A stretch of DNA of 45,500 nucleotides from Lachnospiraceae bacterium (GCA_900769115.1 CAAGFJ010000009.1:1-45500), one strand, 5' to 3'. Counted from the first letter of the stretch, positions 1 to 8,709 are shown. Notes: a model not told the origin generated them from the letters alone. Program-made: numbers and translations.

Positions 1-10
1 AACGTAAATA

Positions 11-146
11 TCGGTTGCAAGGATATAACATTTATCATAAGCAGGTACTTCAGAACCGCCGGTACTCGGCGAGGTGTTTTCGAGCCTAGTACCGCTGCGT
101 GTGATGAGTAGCGACTACATTGATAATGTTATATTCCAAACAACCG
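11..146. repeat. Nested imperfect palindrome, possible MITE-like element
   Basis: The outer arms at about 11-37 and 120-146 are imperfect inverted repeats (TCGGTTG...GG..ATAACAT..TATCA). An inner hairpin is built on GGTACT (near 69) and AGTACC (near 105). The whole structure is about 135 bp and lies downstream of cysK. It shows no transposase ORF and no clear U-run, so it may be a non-autonomous palindromic repeat or a large transcript-end structure. Only this copy is visible in the window. Confidence 0.4.
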
Positions 147-196
147 ATTCATAACCTAATATTTCGCGCGTCCGTCACTTACGCTGTGCAAAGGTA

Positions 197-1132
197 TTAG
201 TTATTGAAAAGGGCAGTAGATAAATATCTATCCCCAGAGTCTGGAAGCAATGCAACGATTGTCTTTCCCTTATTCTCTGGTCTTGCTGCCAGAATAGTTG
301 CAGCCTTCAAAGCTGCACCAGATGAGATACCTACTAAGATACCTTCACTCACAGCAAACTTTCTACCTTCTTCAAATGCATCATCATTCTCAATCGGAAG
401 AACTTCATCATATACCTTGGTATTCAATACCTCTGGTACAAAACCAGCTCCAATACCCTGAATCTTATGTGGGCCTGCAGTTCCTTTTGATAATACCGGA
501 CTACTTGCCGGCTCAACAGCTACGATCTTCACATCTGGATTCTTAGACTTCAAATATTCACCAACACCGGTAACTGTTCCACCTGTGCCAACACCTGCAA
601 TAAAGATATCTACTTTACCATCTGTCTGCTCCCAGATTTCTGGACCGGTTGTTTCTTTATGAACCTTAGGATTTGCCGGATTCACAAACTGACCAAGAAT
701 AACAGAACCCGGAATTGACTCCTTCAGCTCATCTGCCTTAGCAATTGCACCCTTCATTCCTTTTGCACCCTCTGTTAAGACAAGTTCCGCGCCATACGCT
801 TTTAACAGATTACGTCTCTCAATACTCATGGTATCCGGCAATGTAAGAACTGCCTTATATCCTTTGGCTGCTGCAACAGCTGCAAGACCAATACCTGTAT
901 TACCGGATGTCGGCTCGATGATTGTTGCACCCGGCTTTAACAAACCTTTCTCCTCTGCATCCTCAATCATTGCAAGAGCAATACGATCTTTAACAGATCC
1001 AGCGGGATTCAAATACTCTAACTTTGCAAGGATTGTGGCATCTGTTACGCCTGCCTTCTTAGAATAATTGTTTAACTTTAAGATTGGTGTTCCTCCAATT
1101 AACTCTGCTGCACTTTCTTTAATCTGACTCAT
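197..1132 (-). CDS. cysK: Cysteine synthase A (O-acetylserine sulfhydrylase)
   Basis: This PLP enzyme makes L-cysteine from O-acetylserine and sulfide in the cytoplasm. It is 311 residues, normal for CysK. The PLP lysine lies in NPAGSVKDR (Lys48), the substrate loop TSGNTGIGLA at about 76-85, and the phosphate-binding glycine loop GVGTGGTVTG at about 180. The C-terminal PDSGDRYLST is the usual end of CysK. The start is supported by AGGAGG eight bases upstream. The gene has its own strong promoter (1199-1227) and is monocistronic here. CysK and CysM share this fold; the length and the GIGAGFVPEVL segment favour CysK. Confidence 0.96.
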   Translation of the reverse strand: MSQIKESAAELIGGTPILKLNNYSKKAGVTDATILAKLEYLNPAGSVKDRIALAMIEDAEEKGLLKPGATIIEPTSGNTGIGLAAVAAAKGYKAVLTLPDTMSIERRNLLKAYGAELVLTEGAKGMKGAIAKADELKESIPGSVILGQFVNPANPKVHKETTGPEIWEQTDGKVDIFIAGVGTGGTVTGVGEYLKSKNPDVKIVAVEPASSPVLSKGTAGPHKIQGIGAGFVPEVLNTKVYDEVLPIENDDAFEEGRKFAVSEGILVGISSGAALKAATILAARPENKGKTIVALLPDSGDRYLSTALFNN

Positions 1133-1198
1133 ATGATTGTCCTCCTAAACTTATATTTTCCTTAATTCATATCTTCTTACTAGGAATTGTATGGTTAG

Positions 1199-1227
1199 AT
1201 TATAGCCACTCTTTAATTATTTGTCAA
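1199..1227 (-). promoter_or_regulatory. cysK promoter with candidate cysteine-regulator site in the leader
   Basis: On the minus strand TTGACA (1227-1222) and TATAAT (1204-1199) are separated by exactly 17 bases, an ideal sigma-A promoter. About ten bases downstream the leader carries AATTCCTAGTAAG (near 1176-1188). This resembles the AATTCC-type operator of Rrf2-family cysteine regulators such as CymR. The promoter is clear; the operator is only a suggestion. Confidence 0.8.
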
Positions 1228-1296
1228 CACCCTTTTTAATATTTTTTTGAAAACGATTGCTCCCGTGCGGAATTGCGAAGTAATTATCTTCTTTGC

Positions 1297-1357
1297 AAGG
1301 TGAACATCCTTAGTGGAGCATTTTAGTTTTATAGGGTGAACCTTCCTATAAAGCAAG
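1297..1357 (-). repeat. Small structured intergenic repeat, copy A
   Basis: Blocks CAAGGTGAACATCCTTAG, GTTTTAT and ACCTTCCT recur in the same order and spacing at 4328-4390. On the minus strand this copy folds into TATAGG...CCTATA and AAGG...CCTT hairpins. It lies between degV and cysK. Conservation of short blocks with diverged linkers suggests a structured RNA or a regulatory repeat. I do not recognise the family. Confidence 0.45.
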
Positions 1358-1358
1358 A

Positions 1359-1410
1359 ACGCTTCTACAAGCAATAAGATTTCTTATCTCCTGTAGAAGC
1401 GTTCTTCAAC
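1359..1410 (-). terminator. Large hairpin downstream of degV
   Basis: A perfect 15-bp inverted repeat (AAGAACGCTTCTACA / its complement) encloses a second stem ATAAGA-TT-TCTTAT. It sits 31 bp after the degV stop codon. The flanking sequence has no strong U-run, so it may be an RNA stabiliser or a weak terminator. The 308-bp gap 1133-1440 contains this hairpin, repeat copy A and the cysK promoter, and no gene that I can see. Confidence 0.6.
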
Positions 1411-1440
1411 TACGTTATATTCAATTCCCTAATAGCTATA

Positions 1441-2295
1441 CTACACACTGATTCCAATTCCATATGCACCAGGACCTGTATGAGCACATACGCTTAACGA
1501 TAGTGGACTGTAAAACACTTCTGCACCTGGAAATGCATCTGCAATCTCAGCCATCCATTTCTCTTTCTCTTCCTCAGTTAATCCGGCACCTGCCGCTCCA
1601 ATCGTCTTCTTACTCTCAAAGTCTGGGAAACGCTCCTTCACATCCTTCGCAATTGCAGCAAGCATCATCTTCTTAGCTTTCTTCATTCCCTTCGCCTTCG
1701 CAAACGCATCCAGCTTCTCTCCTTGTATTGTAAGCACCGGTTTAATATTAAGAACTGACGCAATAGCTGCCCCCGCTGCAGTCACTCTTCCACTCTTCTT
1801 CAGATATTCCAATGTATTCACTGCAAGATAAATACTAGAGTCAAATGCCTGCTTCTCTAAAATCTCCTGAATCTCCCGTCCTGACTTTCCCTCTTCTTTT
1901 AACTGCAGCGCAGTCTTCACTGCAAGCACCATCGTAACAGAGATTCTATGATTATCTACCACAAATACCTTATCCTCGTAATCCAGTGCCAAACCTTTTG
2001 CAGATGCACAGGAACTACTCAGACCACTCGACATCGGAATATATACAACCTCGTCATATCCATCTGCAAGAATCTGATCCCACATATCCATTACATCTCC
2101 TGGCGACGGCTGTGATGTTGTAACATCCCGTCCTTCTTCCAAGCTTGCAAAAAACTCTTCCGCTGTCAGATTCTCACCTTCAAAATATACATTGCCATCA
2201 ATGATCACCGGCATTGGTAGCAGATAAACTCCCAACTCTTGTGCCTGTACACTCGATAACCCCGTATTACTATCTGTCATGATTGCTATCTTCAT
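1441..2295 (-). CDS. DegV family fatty-acid-binding protein
   Basis: DegV/FakB-type proteins bind a fatty acid and present it to the FakA kinase for phospholipid synthesis. The protein has 284 residues, typical of the family. The N-terminal MTDSNTGLS begins the DegV fold. TTSQPSPGD (about 88-96) is the conserved TSQPS ligand-contact motif, and PMSSGLSSS (about 116-124) is the second serine-rich contact. The C-terminal TGPGAYGIG is also usual. The gene stands alone, with a hairpin downstream. Which fatty acid is bound, and whether a FakA partner exists elsewhere, cannot be told from here. Confidence 0.92.
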   Translation of the reverse strand: MKIAIMTDSNTGLSSVQAQELGVYLLPMPVIIDGNVYFEGENLTAEEFFASLEEGRDVTTSQPSPGDVMDMWDQILADGYDEVVYIPMSSGLSSSCASAKGLALDYEDKVFVVDNHRISVTMVLAVKTALQLKEEGKSGREIQEILEKQAFDSSIYLAVNTLEYLKKSGRVTAAGAAIASVLNIKPVLTIQGEKLDAFAKAKGMKKAKKMMLAAIAKDVKERFPDFESKKTIGAAGAGLTEEEKEKWMAEIADAFPGAEVFYSPLSLSVCAHTGPGAYGIGISV

Positions 2296-2475
2296 ACATC
2301 ATTCCCTTTTCTAGTTAAATCACTTACTAACACATACTACAACATATCATTATATCACACCATTTTATAACATTCAATTCCGCTTTCTGCAAAATTCTGG
2401 AATCTTTTTGTTTATCTTTTATATGTATTCATGCCTATGATTCCATACATATTTCCCATAGCCCCTGCACTATTC

Positions 2476-3387
2476 TTATATCAGTGCCTTATCCTTATAC
2501 CGTGCCAATTCATCAATATACTTACGCCCCAATGGACTAATTACAGACCCCTTCCGAACCAGATATCCAATCGTCATCACCTCATCAGAATCCAACTTAA
2601 CTGCACAGTAATCAGAACCATTCAAGTCCTCACAGATAATACCAGAGCAAAGCGTATAGCCATTAAGTCCTACCATTAGATTCAACAGCGTGGCACGATC
2701 ATTTCCCCGGATCAACTGTTTATAATCATAAGTGCTAAGTACTTCCTCCGCAAAATAGAATGAATTATTATTTCCCTGATCAAATGCCAGACAAGGATAT
2801 TCCTCCAACTCTTCTAATGAGATCCGTTCCCTACCTGCAAGAGGATGACCATTCCACAAGTATACATAAATATGGCAATCCAGCAACGGATGAAATTCCA
2901 ATCCATTTTCATGAAAAAGTTTCTCTAACACTTTACAGTTAAATGCATTGACATACAAAATGCCAATCTCACTTTTTACATTGCGAACATCCTCAATTAC
3001 CTCGTATGTCCTCGTCTCTCTCACTGCAAATTCGTATTCATCCATACCAAACTGCTTAACCATCTCCACAAATGCATTTACTGCAAATGCATAGTGCTGC
3101 ATGGATACGCTAAACTTCTTCTTCGTCTGTTGCTTTGATATATACTTGTTCTCCATCAATTCATACTGTTCCACAACCTGCCTGGCATACCCAATAAACT
3201 CCTCGCCATCCGGAGTCAGAGAAATTCCCCGGTTCGTTCGGCGAAACAATTCCGTTCCTGTCTCCTCCTCTAACTCTTTCACTGCTGCTGACAAACTGGG
3301 CTGCGAAATGAACAACGTGCGTGCCGCCTCACTCATCGAATTAGCACTTGCTACCGTAATAGCGTATCTTAACTGCGTTAAAGTCAT
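2476..3387 (-). CDS. LysR family transcriptional regulator
   Basis: The 303-residue protein has the classic LysR layout. An N-terminal winged helix-turn-helix (about 3-62) contains SEAARTLFISQPSLSAAVKELE, followed by a linker helix and a substrate-binding domain from about 90 to the end. LysR proteins usually bind DNA as tetramers and respond to a small metabolite. The partner gene is not obvious: its immediate neighbours are degV (same strand, downstream) and an SGNH esterase (same strand, upstream). A link to cysK would be guesswork. Confidence 0.92.
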   Translation of the reverse strand: MTLTQLRYAITVASANSMSEAARTLFISQPSLSAAVKELEEETGTELFRRTNRGISLTPDGEEFIGYARQVVEQYELMENKYISKQQTKKKFSVSMQHYAFAVNAFVEMVKQFGMDEYEFAVRETRTYEVIEDVRNVKSEIGILYVNAFNCKVLEKLFHENGLEFHPLLDCHIYVYLWNGHPLAGRERISLEELEEYPCLAFDQGNNNSFYFAEEVLSTYDYKQLIRGNDRATLLNLMVGLNGYTLCSGIICEDLNGSDYCAVKLDSDEVMTIGYLVRKGSVISPLGRKYIDELARYKDKALI

Positions 3388-3483
3388 ATTCTATCCTTCC
3401 CTGCATCAAACTGTATATCCGCCATGTTTAAATGCATGCTCCAACCAAAGAATCCCTAAACCTGTTAATTAAATAACAAATAT

Positions 3484-3528
3484 AAAAGACCTATGCCCAC
3501 ACTATGTTAAGTGTACCATAGGTCTTAT
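3484..3528 (-). terminator. Rho-independent terminator of the SGNH esterase gene
   Basis: The stem AAGACCTATG...CATAGGTCTT contains an inner ACACT...AGTGT stem. On the minus strand it is followed by a U-rich run, 29 bp past the stop codon of the esterase gene. Confidence 0.85.
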
Positions 3529-3556
3529 TAAATGACAAAATAATTTTATTATCTCT

Positions 3557-4243
3557 CTAAGAGACACTTCTCCATTGAACGGATGTTGTTCCTATATAGT
3601 CATTCCTCTGCTCCTGCTGCCATAAGATCTGCTCAATTCTATTACCAATTCCCTGTGCATATCGTCTATGTCCTTCCTCATCCATATGTTCCCGGTCTAC
3701 CATACTTGGTTGCGCATAATCCGATGCAGCTAAATAATGCACTCCTTTTCTGTTAGCCATTGCACGATATGCAGCCGGTAACTCTCTTGATATCTCAACA
3801 GAAGCTACATCAAATTCCGGATCATACCCATCCTCCCATACGCCATCTCCTAACGCAATCGGCGAGGACACAATTACTTCTATATTCGAATCATATTCCT
3901 GTACAATCTCCACTAATGCCTCTACTCCACGTGCAATCCGCTCCGCATCCGCATGATAGTACGTCTTGCAATCATTCGTTCCCAACATAATAACTACAAT
4001 ATCAATCGGACTATGGGTCTCTAATAAAATGGGCAGCCAGTCAATTCCCTTACGTCCTTTCCTTACTGCATCTTCAAAAACAGAAGTTCTCCCACACAAT
4101 CCTTCCTCTATAACACGATAACCCAGTTTTCTCACACGCCGGTCTAACAAACTGGTCCAACGTACCCCCCACTCGTATCGTCCATTGCTTCCTGGAATTA
4201 ATCCATATGTATTAGAATCACCAAAGCATAATATATTCTTCAT
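3557..4243 (-). CDS. SGNH/GDSL hydrolase (arylesterase-like)
   Basis: This is a predicted serine esterase or lipase of 228 residues. Block I is GDSNTYG with the nucleophile Ser10. Block III is GTNDCK (about 95-100), giving the Asn of the oxyanion hole. Block V is DREHMDEEGH near residue 190, supplying the catalytic Asp and His. No signal peptide is visible, so it is probably cytoplasmic. It most resembles the TAP/arylesterase branch (GDSNTYG, GxxGRTS). The physiological substrate is unknown. Confidence 0.9.
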   Translation of the reverse strand: MKNILCFGDSNTYGLIPGSNGRYEWGVRWTSLLDRRVRKLGYRVIEEGLCGRTSVFEDAVRKGRKGIDWLPILLETHSPIDIVVIMLGTNDCKTYYHADAERIARGVEALVEIVQEYDSNIEVIVSSPIALGDGVWEDGYDPEFDVASVEISRELPAAYRAMANRKGVHYLAASDYAQPSMVDREHMDEEGHRRYAQGIGNRIEQILWQQEQRNDYIGTTSVQWRSVS

Positions 4244-4327
4244 ATCTTCTTCCTCATTTCATACTATTCTGGTATGATTACTATACATTATTTCTTCTTT
4301 CTTGTCAACCTGTATTTTCATCTACAC

Positions 4328-4390
4328 AAGGTGCACATCCTTAGACGCACATGTTTTGTTTTATGAGACAAACCTTCCTGTAGAAACGTA
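4328..4390 (-). repeat. Small structured intergenic repeat, copy B
   Basis: This copy shares with 1297-1357 the blocks CAAGGTG-ACATCCTTAG, GTTTTAT and ACCTTCCT in the same order. It lies between tRNA-Gln and the SGNH esterase, so on the minus strand both copies precede a gene start. A separate short hairpin (GTGCACCAGGCGGTGTAC) abuts it at 4389-4406. Confidence 0.45.
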
Positions 4391-4411
4391 CACCGCCTGG
4401 TGCACACAAAA

Positions 4412-4441
4412 AAAGACGACAAGCATATGCTTATCGTCTTA
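4412..4441 (-). terminator. tRNA-Gln terminator
   Basis: The stem AAGACGA...TCGTCTT with an AAGCATATGCTT core is followed on the minus strand by a U-run. It starts five bases after the tRNA 3' end. Confidence 0.85.
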
Positions 4442-4445
4442 TAAA

Positions 4446-4517
4446 CTGGGGTACAAGGATTCGAACCTTGAAATGACGGAGTCAGAGTCCGTTGCCTTAC
4501 CATTTGGCGATACCCCA
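4446..4517 (-). tRNA. tRNA-Gln (anticodon CTG)
   Basis: The 72-nt cloverleaf reads on the minus strand. The acceptor TGGGGTA pairs with TACCCCA plus discriminator G. The anticodon stem ACGGA/TCCGT has loop CTCTGAC, giving anticodon CTG (reads CAG). The T arm contains GGTTCGAATCC. CCA is not encoded. A terminator follows directly. It is intact and is not the ICE attachment site. Confidence 0.95.
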
Positions 4518-4611
4518 TTAAGTGCTTTGCGTCACTCACAAGACATTATTATACACATTTCAAAATAAAAATCAAGGGGTAATTTTAATTTTTTCTTATT
4601 TTTTATTTTTT

Positions 4612-4641
4612 TTGACCTGGAAAAGGATTATGCAGTATAAT
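4612..4641 (+). promoter_or_regulatory. Promoter of the acyl-ACP thioesterase gene
   Basis: TTGACC (4612-4617) and TATAAT (4636-4641) are 18 bases apart. AAGGAG (4659-4664) lies ten bases before the ATG at 4674. Confidence 0.8.
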
Positions 4642-4673
4642 AACAATGTATGATAACCAAGGAGAGAAGAACT

Positions 4674-5393
4674 ATGTATACAATGAACCGACAAGTAACT
4701 TATTCGGAGGTTGCCTCCGATCTCAAAGTAAATATGGCAGGACTGGTACACTATTTTCAAGATTGTACAATTGCACATTCAGAGACCGTTGGACAAGGAG
4801 TGTCCGCTGTAGCACAGACGCATCGTGCATGGTTTTTATCAAGCTGGCAGATAGAGGTGACACAATATCCTTCATTCATGGATCAGATTACCGTTCAAAC
4901 ATGGGCGCATAATTTCAAAGGCATGTATGGTCATCGTAATTTTGATCTAATAGATGATGCAGGGCAACAAATTGTACGTGCAAATTCCATCTGGATTTTC
5001 ATGGACTTAGAAAAAATGATGCCAACACGCATCACAGCAGAAGATGCTGCCCCCTATCCATTGGAACCTGCACTTGATATGACGTATGATCCAAGAAAGA
5101 TTAACATCTTAGAAGAAGAGAATCGTATTCTATCAAGAACATGGGAACCTATTACCATTCATCCCTCTTTTCTGGATTCCAATCATCATGTAAACAATGG
5201 CAGATATGTAGAAGAAGCCGGCAATTACCTTCTATTGGATACTCCTATAAAGAAAATGCGCGTTGATTATCGCAAAGCCGCAAAACTTGGCGATATCATG
5301 TATCCTGTGTGCTATGTGAAAGACAATATTCAACAGGTTATTTTTCAAGATAATTCGAGCAACATATATGTTATCGTAGAATACCAGTGTTAA
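4674..5393 (+). CDS. Acyl-ACP thioesterase (FatA/PF01643 type)
   Basis: This enzyme hydrolyses acyl-ACP to release free fatty acid and stop chain elongation in the cytoplasm. It is a double hot-dog fold: the first half runs to about residue 125 and the second starts near RTWEPITIHPSFLD. The motif DSNHHVNNGRYVE in the second half carries the Asn/His characteristic of the family. Of several in-frame or nearby ATGs, 4674 has the ribosome binding site at correct spacing and gives 239 residues. The gene has its own promoter and is convergent with the EF-hand gene. Confidence 0.88.
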   Translation: MYTMNRQVTYSEVASDLKVNMAGLVHYFQDCTIAHSETVGQGVSAVAQTHRAWFLSSWQIEVTQYPSFMDQITVQTWAHNFKGMYGHRNFDLIDDAGQQIVRANSIWIFMDLEKMMPTRITAEDAAPYPLEPALDMTYDPRKINILEEENRILSRTWEPITIHPSFLDSNHHVNNGRYVEEAGNYLLLDTPIKKMRVDYRKAAKLGDIMYPVCYVKDNIQQVIFQDNSSNIYVIVEYQC

Positions 5394-5413
5394 ACATATT
5401 GTGATATACCAAA

Positions 5414-5487
5414 GAATCCCGGCACTTGAAAAGTTCTTGCATATGGTCCCTTTCTACCACATTACAACTGTATTCCAATGCCGGGAT
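5414..5487 (+). terminator. Long-loop hairpin between convergent genes
   Basis: ATCCCGGCA (5415-5423) and TGCCGGGAT (near 5479-5487) are perfect 9-bp arms separated by about 55 bases. The hairpin lies 20 bp after the thioesterase stop. There is no U-run, so its role as a terminator is uncertain. Confidence 0.4.
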
Positions 5488-5552
5488 GAGAATATGTATT
5501 ACTTATACGTATTCATTTTCACTTATTTTCAACAAATAAATGCTTGTGCTGT

Positions 5553-6773
5553 TTATACGGCCAGATCGATATGCTGGATTGTTCCGGTTCCTCCACTCTC
5601 ACGAAGAAAGATTCCGGTCTGCCGGATCACTGCCTGTGTCTGATTCGTCTCTTTCTGATTCAAGTGGAATTGTGTATCGGATTTCCCAAGATAAATTGCC
5701 CCTACATCACAGTCCTTTAACGACAACAGCCGATCATTACCATCCTCATCCTTCGTCCAGACCTTCAGATGATTGAAAATCTCATCATTCTCATCAATCC
5801 AGCCATTGCCATCTTCATCATATTGTGCAAGATCTGCAAAACCGTCTCCTGACTTAGTTCCAAACAATTCCGCCCCATCATTGATTACGCCATCTCCATT
5901 CTTGTCATAAGCAAGAAATCCACTTCCGCTTCCAAGGGATGATATCTCCTCTTTCTTACCATCCGCATCCAGATCAAAATAAAAAGTCTGATCGCTGACG
6001 GATGCTGTATCACTTCCTACATTGATGACCAATGGATCGGTCAGAATGACCTGTTGATCACTCGAATACGAAAATGCTCCGGCAAATCCTCTCGACATAC
6101 ACAAATTCACATCAAACTCTAAGCTTCTTCCATCTTCCGTCAGGGCAACTCCTGTCGCAGAAAATGCCGTGCTCTCCTGTTCCATAAGGAAACCACTCAC
6201 TTCCGTATGCTGTACCCATGCTGTACTATTCCCTGCCGTTGCAGCACTACTCTGGTCATTCCGCAGATCAATGACATTGGCACTGCTTGAAAATGAGAAG
6301 CTTTGTCCAAATGAGAATCCATTTGTGGAAGAAGAGGTGGAAACATTCTTCTTTGAGAAATCATCTACATCCCAGGAATCCATTGCATCCTTTGGTAAAT
6401 AGATTCCTCCATGCTTACGAAGTCTCTGCAGCATTTCCAGAATCCGACGTAACGTCTTGACCATCGAATCCTCTTCCACACGGAAATCTGTGTTATTTCC
6501 CGTTTGCTTCGGCTGTTCAGCAGCTATCTGTCTTTGATTCTCTTCCTGCTGCTTTGCCTTTTCCTTCTGTTGTTCCTGATACTTCTCCCAGATTGCTTGG
6601 GATCGTTCTGAGATAGACATCGACACACCGCTTGCTTTCGCCTCGTTGTCTACATCGCGCTTCAGTGCATTCCACTCGGATGCCCTCATCCGCTTCGAGG
6701 TCACGGTGCTTTCCTGATACCGGCTGTAACTGCCAGACCCTGCCATAGCTACAGCACTGCTTTTGATCTTCAT
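5553..6773 (-). CDS. EF-hand/calcium-loop repeat protein of unknown function
   Basis: The start at 6773 (MKIKSSAVAMAGSGSYSRYQ) is preceded by AAAGGAG at good spacing; the longer reading frame upstream lacks a ribosome binding site. The protein has 406 residues. The N-terminal half is Ser/Gln-rich and low complexity, with a coiled-coil stretch near 60-95. The C-terminal half has acidic DxDxDG loops: DLDADGKKEE, DKNGDGVIND and DEDGNGWIDENDE, as in EF-hand or dockerin-type calcium sites. There is no signal peptide or membrane segment. This is a recurrent clostridial hypothetical protein family; I cannot assign a function. Confidence 0.75.
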   Translation of the reverse strand: MKIKSSAVAMAGSGSYSRYQESTVTSKRMRASEWNALKRDVDNEAKASGVSMSISERSQAIWEKYQEQQKEKAKQQEENQRQIAAEQPKQTGNNTDFRVEEDSMVKTLRRILEMLQRLRKHGGIYLPKDAMDSWDVDDFSKKNVSTSSSTNGFSFGQSFSFSSSANVIDLRNDQSSAATAGNSTAWVQHTEVSGFLMEQESTAFSATGVALTEDGRSLEFDVNLCMSRGFAGAFSYSSDQQVILTDPLVINVGSDTASVSDQTFYFDLDADGKKEEISSLGSGSGFLAYDKNGDGVINDGAELFGTKSGDGFADLAQYDEDGNGWIDENDEIFNHLKVWTKDEDGNDRLLSLKDCDVGAIYLGKSDTQFHLNQKETNQTQAVIRQTGIFLRESGGTGTIQHIDLAV

Positions 6774-6823
6774 GGTACTCAACTCCTTTCTTTTCCATGA
6801 AAACGATTGAATTGTAAACAAAA

Positions 6824-6866
6824 GAAAGGTGACCGAGCATCCGTGCTCAGCCACCATACCCTTTCT
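6824..6866 (-). terminator. Terminator downstream of the ybaK-like gene
   Basis: The stem AAAGGGTATGGTG / CACC...CTTT contains an inner GAGCAC...TGCTC pairing. On the minus strand it is followed by TTTCTTTTG, 40 bp after the ybaK stop and before the EF-hand gene. Confidence 0.7.
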
Positions 6867-6905
6867 ATATGTATATCGGCTTCCTTTAGTAAAACTAAAC
6901 CCCTA

Positions 6906-7385
6906 TTATACAATTATATCCGCAAATTGTGCATGAATCACATTTGCCAGATCCAATGGATTCAACAGAATCTGTACACCAATCCTGCCACCACTGATAA
7001 TAATCTCATCAAAATTCTTAGCACTTTCCTGAATCACCGTCTTATACAGTTTCTTCATTCCAAGTGGGGTACAGCCGCCACGGATATAACCGGTTACTGC
7101 ATTAATATCCTTGACATGAATCATCTCAACCGACTTCTCTCCGACAACCTTTGCTGCCTTCTTGAAATCAATCTCCTGATCAATTGGAATCACAAACACA
7201 TAATGTTCCCCACTCTTTGCTACCGTTACTAAAGTCTTAAAAGACTGGTCGTAAGGATCTCCATTCAGATCTGCCACATGCACACCATCTATAAATTCAT
7301 CACACTCATATGTCTTAGTCCGATAAGCTACTTTATTCTTATCGAGTATCCGCATGGCATTCGTCTTATTTTCTTTCTTCGCCAT
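6906..7385 (-). CDS. ybaK: Cys-tRNA(Pro)/Cys-tRNA(Cys) deacylase, YbaK/EbsC family
   Basis: This protein removes cysteine mischarged on tRNA-Pro and so protects translation fidelity. It has 159 residues, the normal size for YbaK. Visible family features are the N-terminal NAMRILDKNKVAYRTKTYE, the conserved lysine region QSFKTLVT (about 50), the central VHVKDINAVTGYIRGGCTPLGMKK (about 92-115) and the C-terminal SGGRIGVQILLNPLDL. It lies 14 bp downstream of the aminotransferase gene and is probably co-transcribed with it. Confidence 0.9.
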   Translation of the reverse strand: MAKKENKTNAMRILDKNKVAYRTKTYECDEFIDGVHVADLNGDPYDQSFKTLVTVAKSGEHYVFVIPIDQEIDFKKAAKVVGEKSVEMIHVKDINAVTGYIRGGCTPLGMKKLYKTVIQESAKNFDEIIISGGRIGVQILLNPLDLANVIHAQFADIIV

Positions 7386-7399
7386 TGCAAAACACCTTC

Positions 7400-8686
7400 C
7401 TATGCCTGTTCTAATAATTTATCAACACTTACTAACTTCACGCAAAGTGTGAATAACTTAGCCGCCTCTCGCATCTCTTCCGGAGTTGGGAACGATGGAG
7501 CAATACGAATATTACTGTCATGCGGATCCTTACCGTATGGATAAGTAGCACCTGCACCTGTTAAAATAACACCTGCTTCTTTGCATTTGGCAACAATTGC
7601 TTTTGCACAACCATCTAACGCATCAAAGGAAATAAAATATCCTCCTCTCGGTTCAATCCAGCTACCAATCTCAAGTCCTTCCAATTCTTCTTTAAACACA
7701 TCCAAAACAGCTTCAAACTTTGGTCTCAGCAATTCAGCATGTTTCTTCATATGTGCCTCTAAGCCTGCGCGATCCTTAAAGAAACGTACATGGCGAAGCT
7801 GATTAATCTTGTCATGTCCGATTGTCTGCACAGTCATCTGGCTCTTAATAAACTCGATATTTTCAAGCGATGTAGCGATTGCAGATACACCAGATCCAGG
7901 GAAACTGATCTTAGACGTAGATGCAAACATATATACCATATTCGGATTACCCGCTTTTGCACATTCATCTAAAATATTCAGAATCTTATCCTGCTTATCT
8001 TCATATAAATGATGAATGCAATATGCATTGTCCCAGAAAATACGGAAATCGTCTGCAGCTGGTTTCAAATTAGCAAATCGTCTTACCACTTCATCTGAAT
8101 AGGAAATACCTGTTGGATTCGAATACTTTGGTACACACCAGATACCCTTGACTGCCGCATCATTATTCACATATTCCTCTACCATATCCATATCCGGACC
8201 ATCTTCTCCTAAAGGAATATTAATCATCTCAATACCAAAAAATTCTGTTATCTTAAAATGTCTGTCATATCCAGGAACCGGACATAAAAACTTCACTTTA
8301 TCCAACTTGCACCATGGAGTCGATCCATTCACTCCATGTGTCATAGACCGTGAAACGGTATCATACATGATATTCAGGCTCGAATTACCACATACAACTA
8401 CATTGTCCTTCTCTACAGACATCATCTCTGCCATTAATTTACGACATTCACCAATACCATCCAAATCACCATAATTTCTGGTGTCATTCCCTAATACTGT
8501 CTTCATATCAGAAGTGCTGTTAATCACATCCAACATCGGTAAAGAAAGTTCCAACTGTGACACACCCGGCTTACCTCTGGACATATTCAAGTTAAGTCCC
8601 TTTGCCTGTGCATCCTTATACTCTTCATTTAACGCTTCCTTCAAAGCAAGTAACTCTGCTTTCGTCAAATCTTTATACGCTTCCAT
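7400..8686 (-). CDS. Aspartate aminotransferase, type Ic (PF12897)
   Basis: This PLP-dependent transaminase very likely interconverts aspartate/2-oxoglutarate and oxaloacetate/glutamate. It has 428 residues. The N-terminal LNMSRGKPGVSQLELSLPML is diagnostic for the type Ic branch formerly annotated as MocR-like aminotransferases. GNSSLNIMYD forms part of the cofactor cup, and the PLP lysine is in FASTSKISFPGSG (about 255-267). The C-terminal NIRIAPSFPTPEEM carries the carboxylate-binding Arg. The start is supported by AGGAGG. It is the first gene of a two-gene unit with the YbaK-like gene. Confidence 0.92.
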   Translation of the reverse strand: MEAYKDLTKAELLALKEALNEEYKDAQAKGLNLNMSRGKPGVSQLELSLPMLDVINSTSDMKTVLGNDTRNYGDLDGIGECRKLMAEMMSVEKDNVVVCGNSSLNIMYDTVSRSMTHGVNGSTPWCKLDKVKFLCPVPGYDRHFKITEFFGIEMINIPLGEDGPDMDMVEEYVNNDAAVKGIWCVPKYSNPTGISYSDEVVRRFANLKPAADDFRIFWDNAYCIHHLYEDKQDKILNILDECAKAGNPNMVYMFASTSKISFPGSGVSAIATSLENIEFIKSQMTVQTIGHDKINQLRHVRFFKDRAGLEAHMKKHAELLRPKFEAVLDVFKEELEGLEIGSWIEPRGGYFISFDALDGCAKAIVAKCKEAGVILTGAGATYPYGKDPHDSNIRIAPSFPTPEEMREAAKLFTLCVKLVSVDKLLEQA

Positions 8687-8709
8687 ATAAAACCTCCTGT
8701 ATCTTTGTT

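Noticed and set aside
4446..4517. tRNA-Gln as the ICE attachment site
   Set aside because: The tRNA is intact with its own terminator, and 4.5 kb of ordinary chromosomal genes separate it from the integrase; the tRNA remnant at 9039 fits better.
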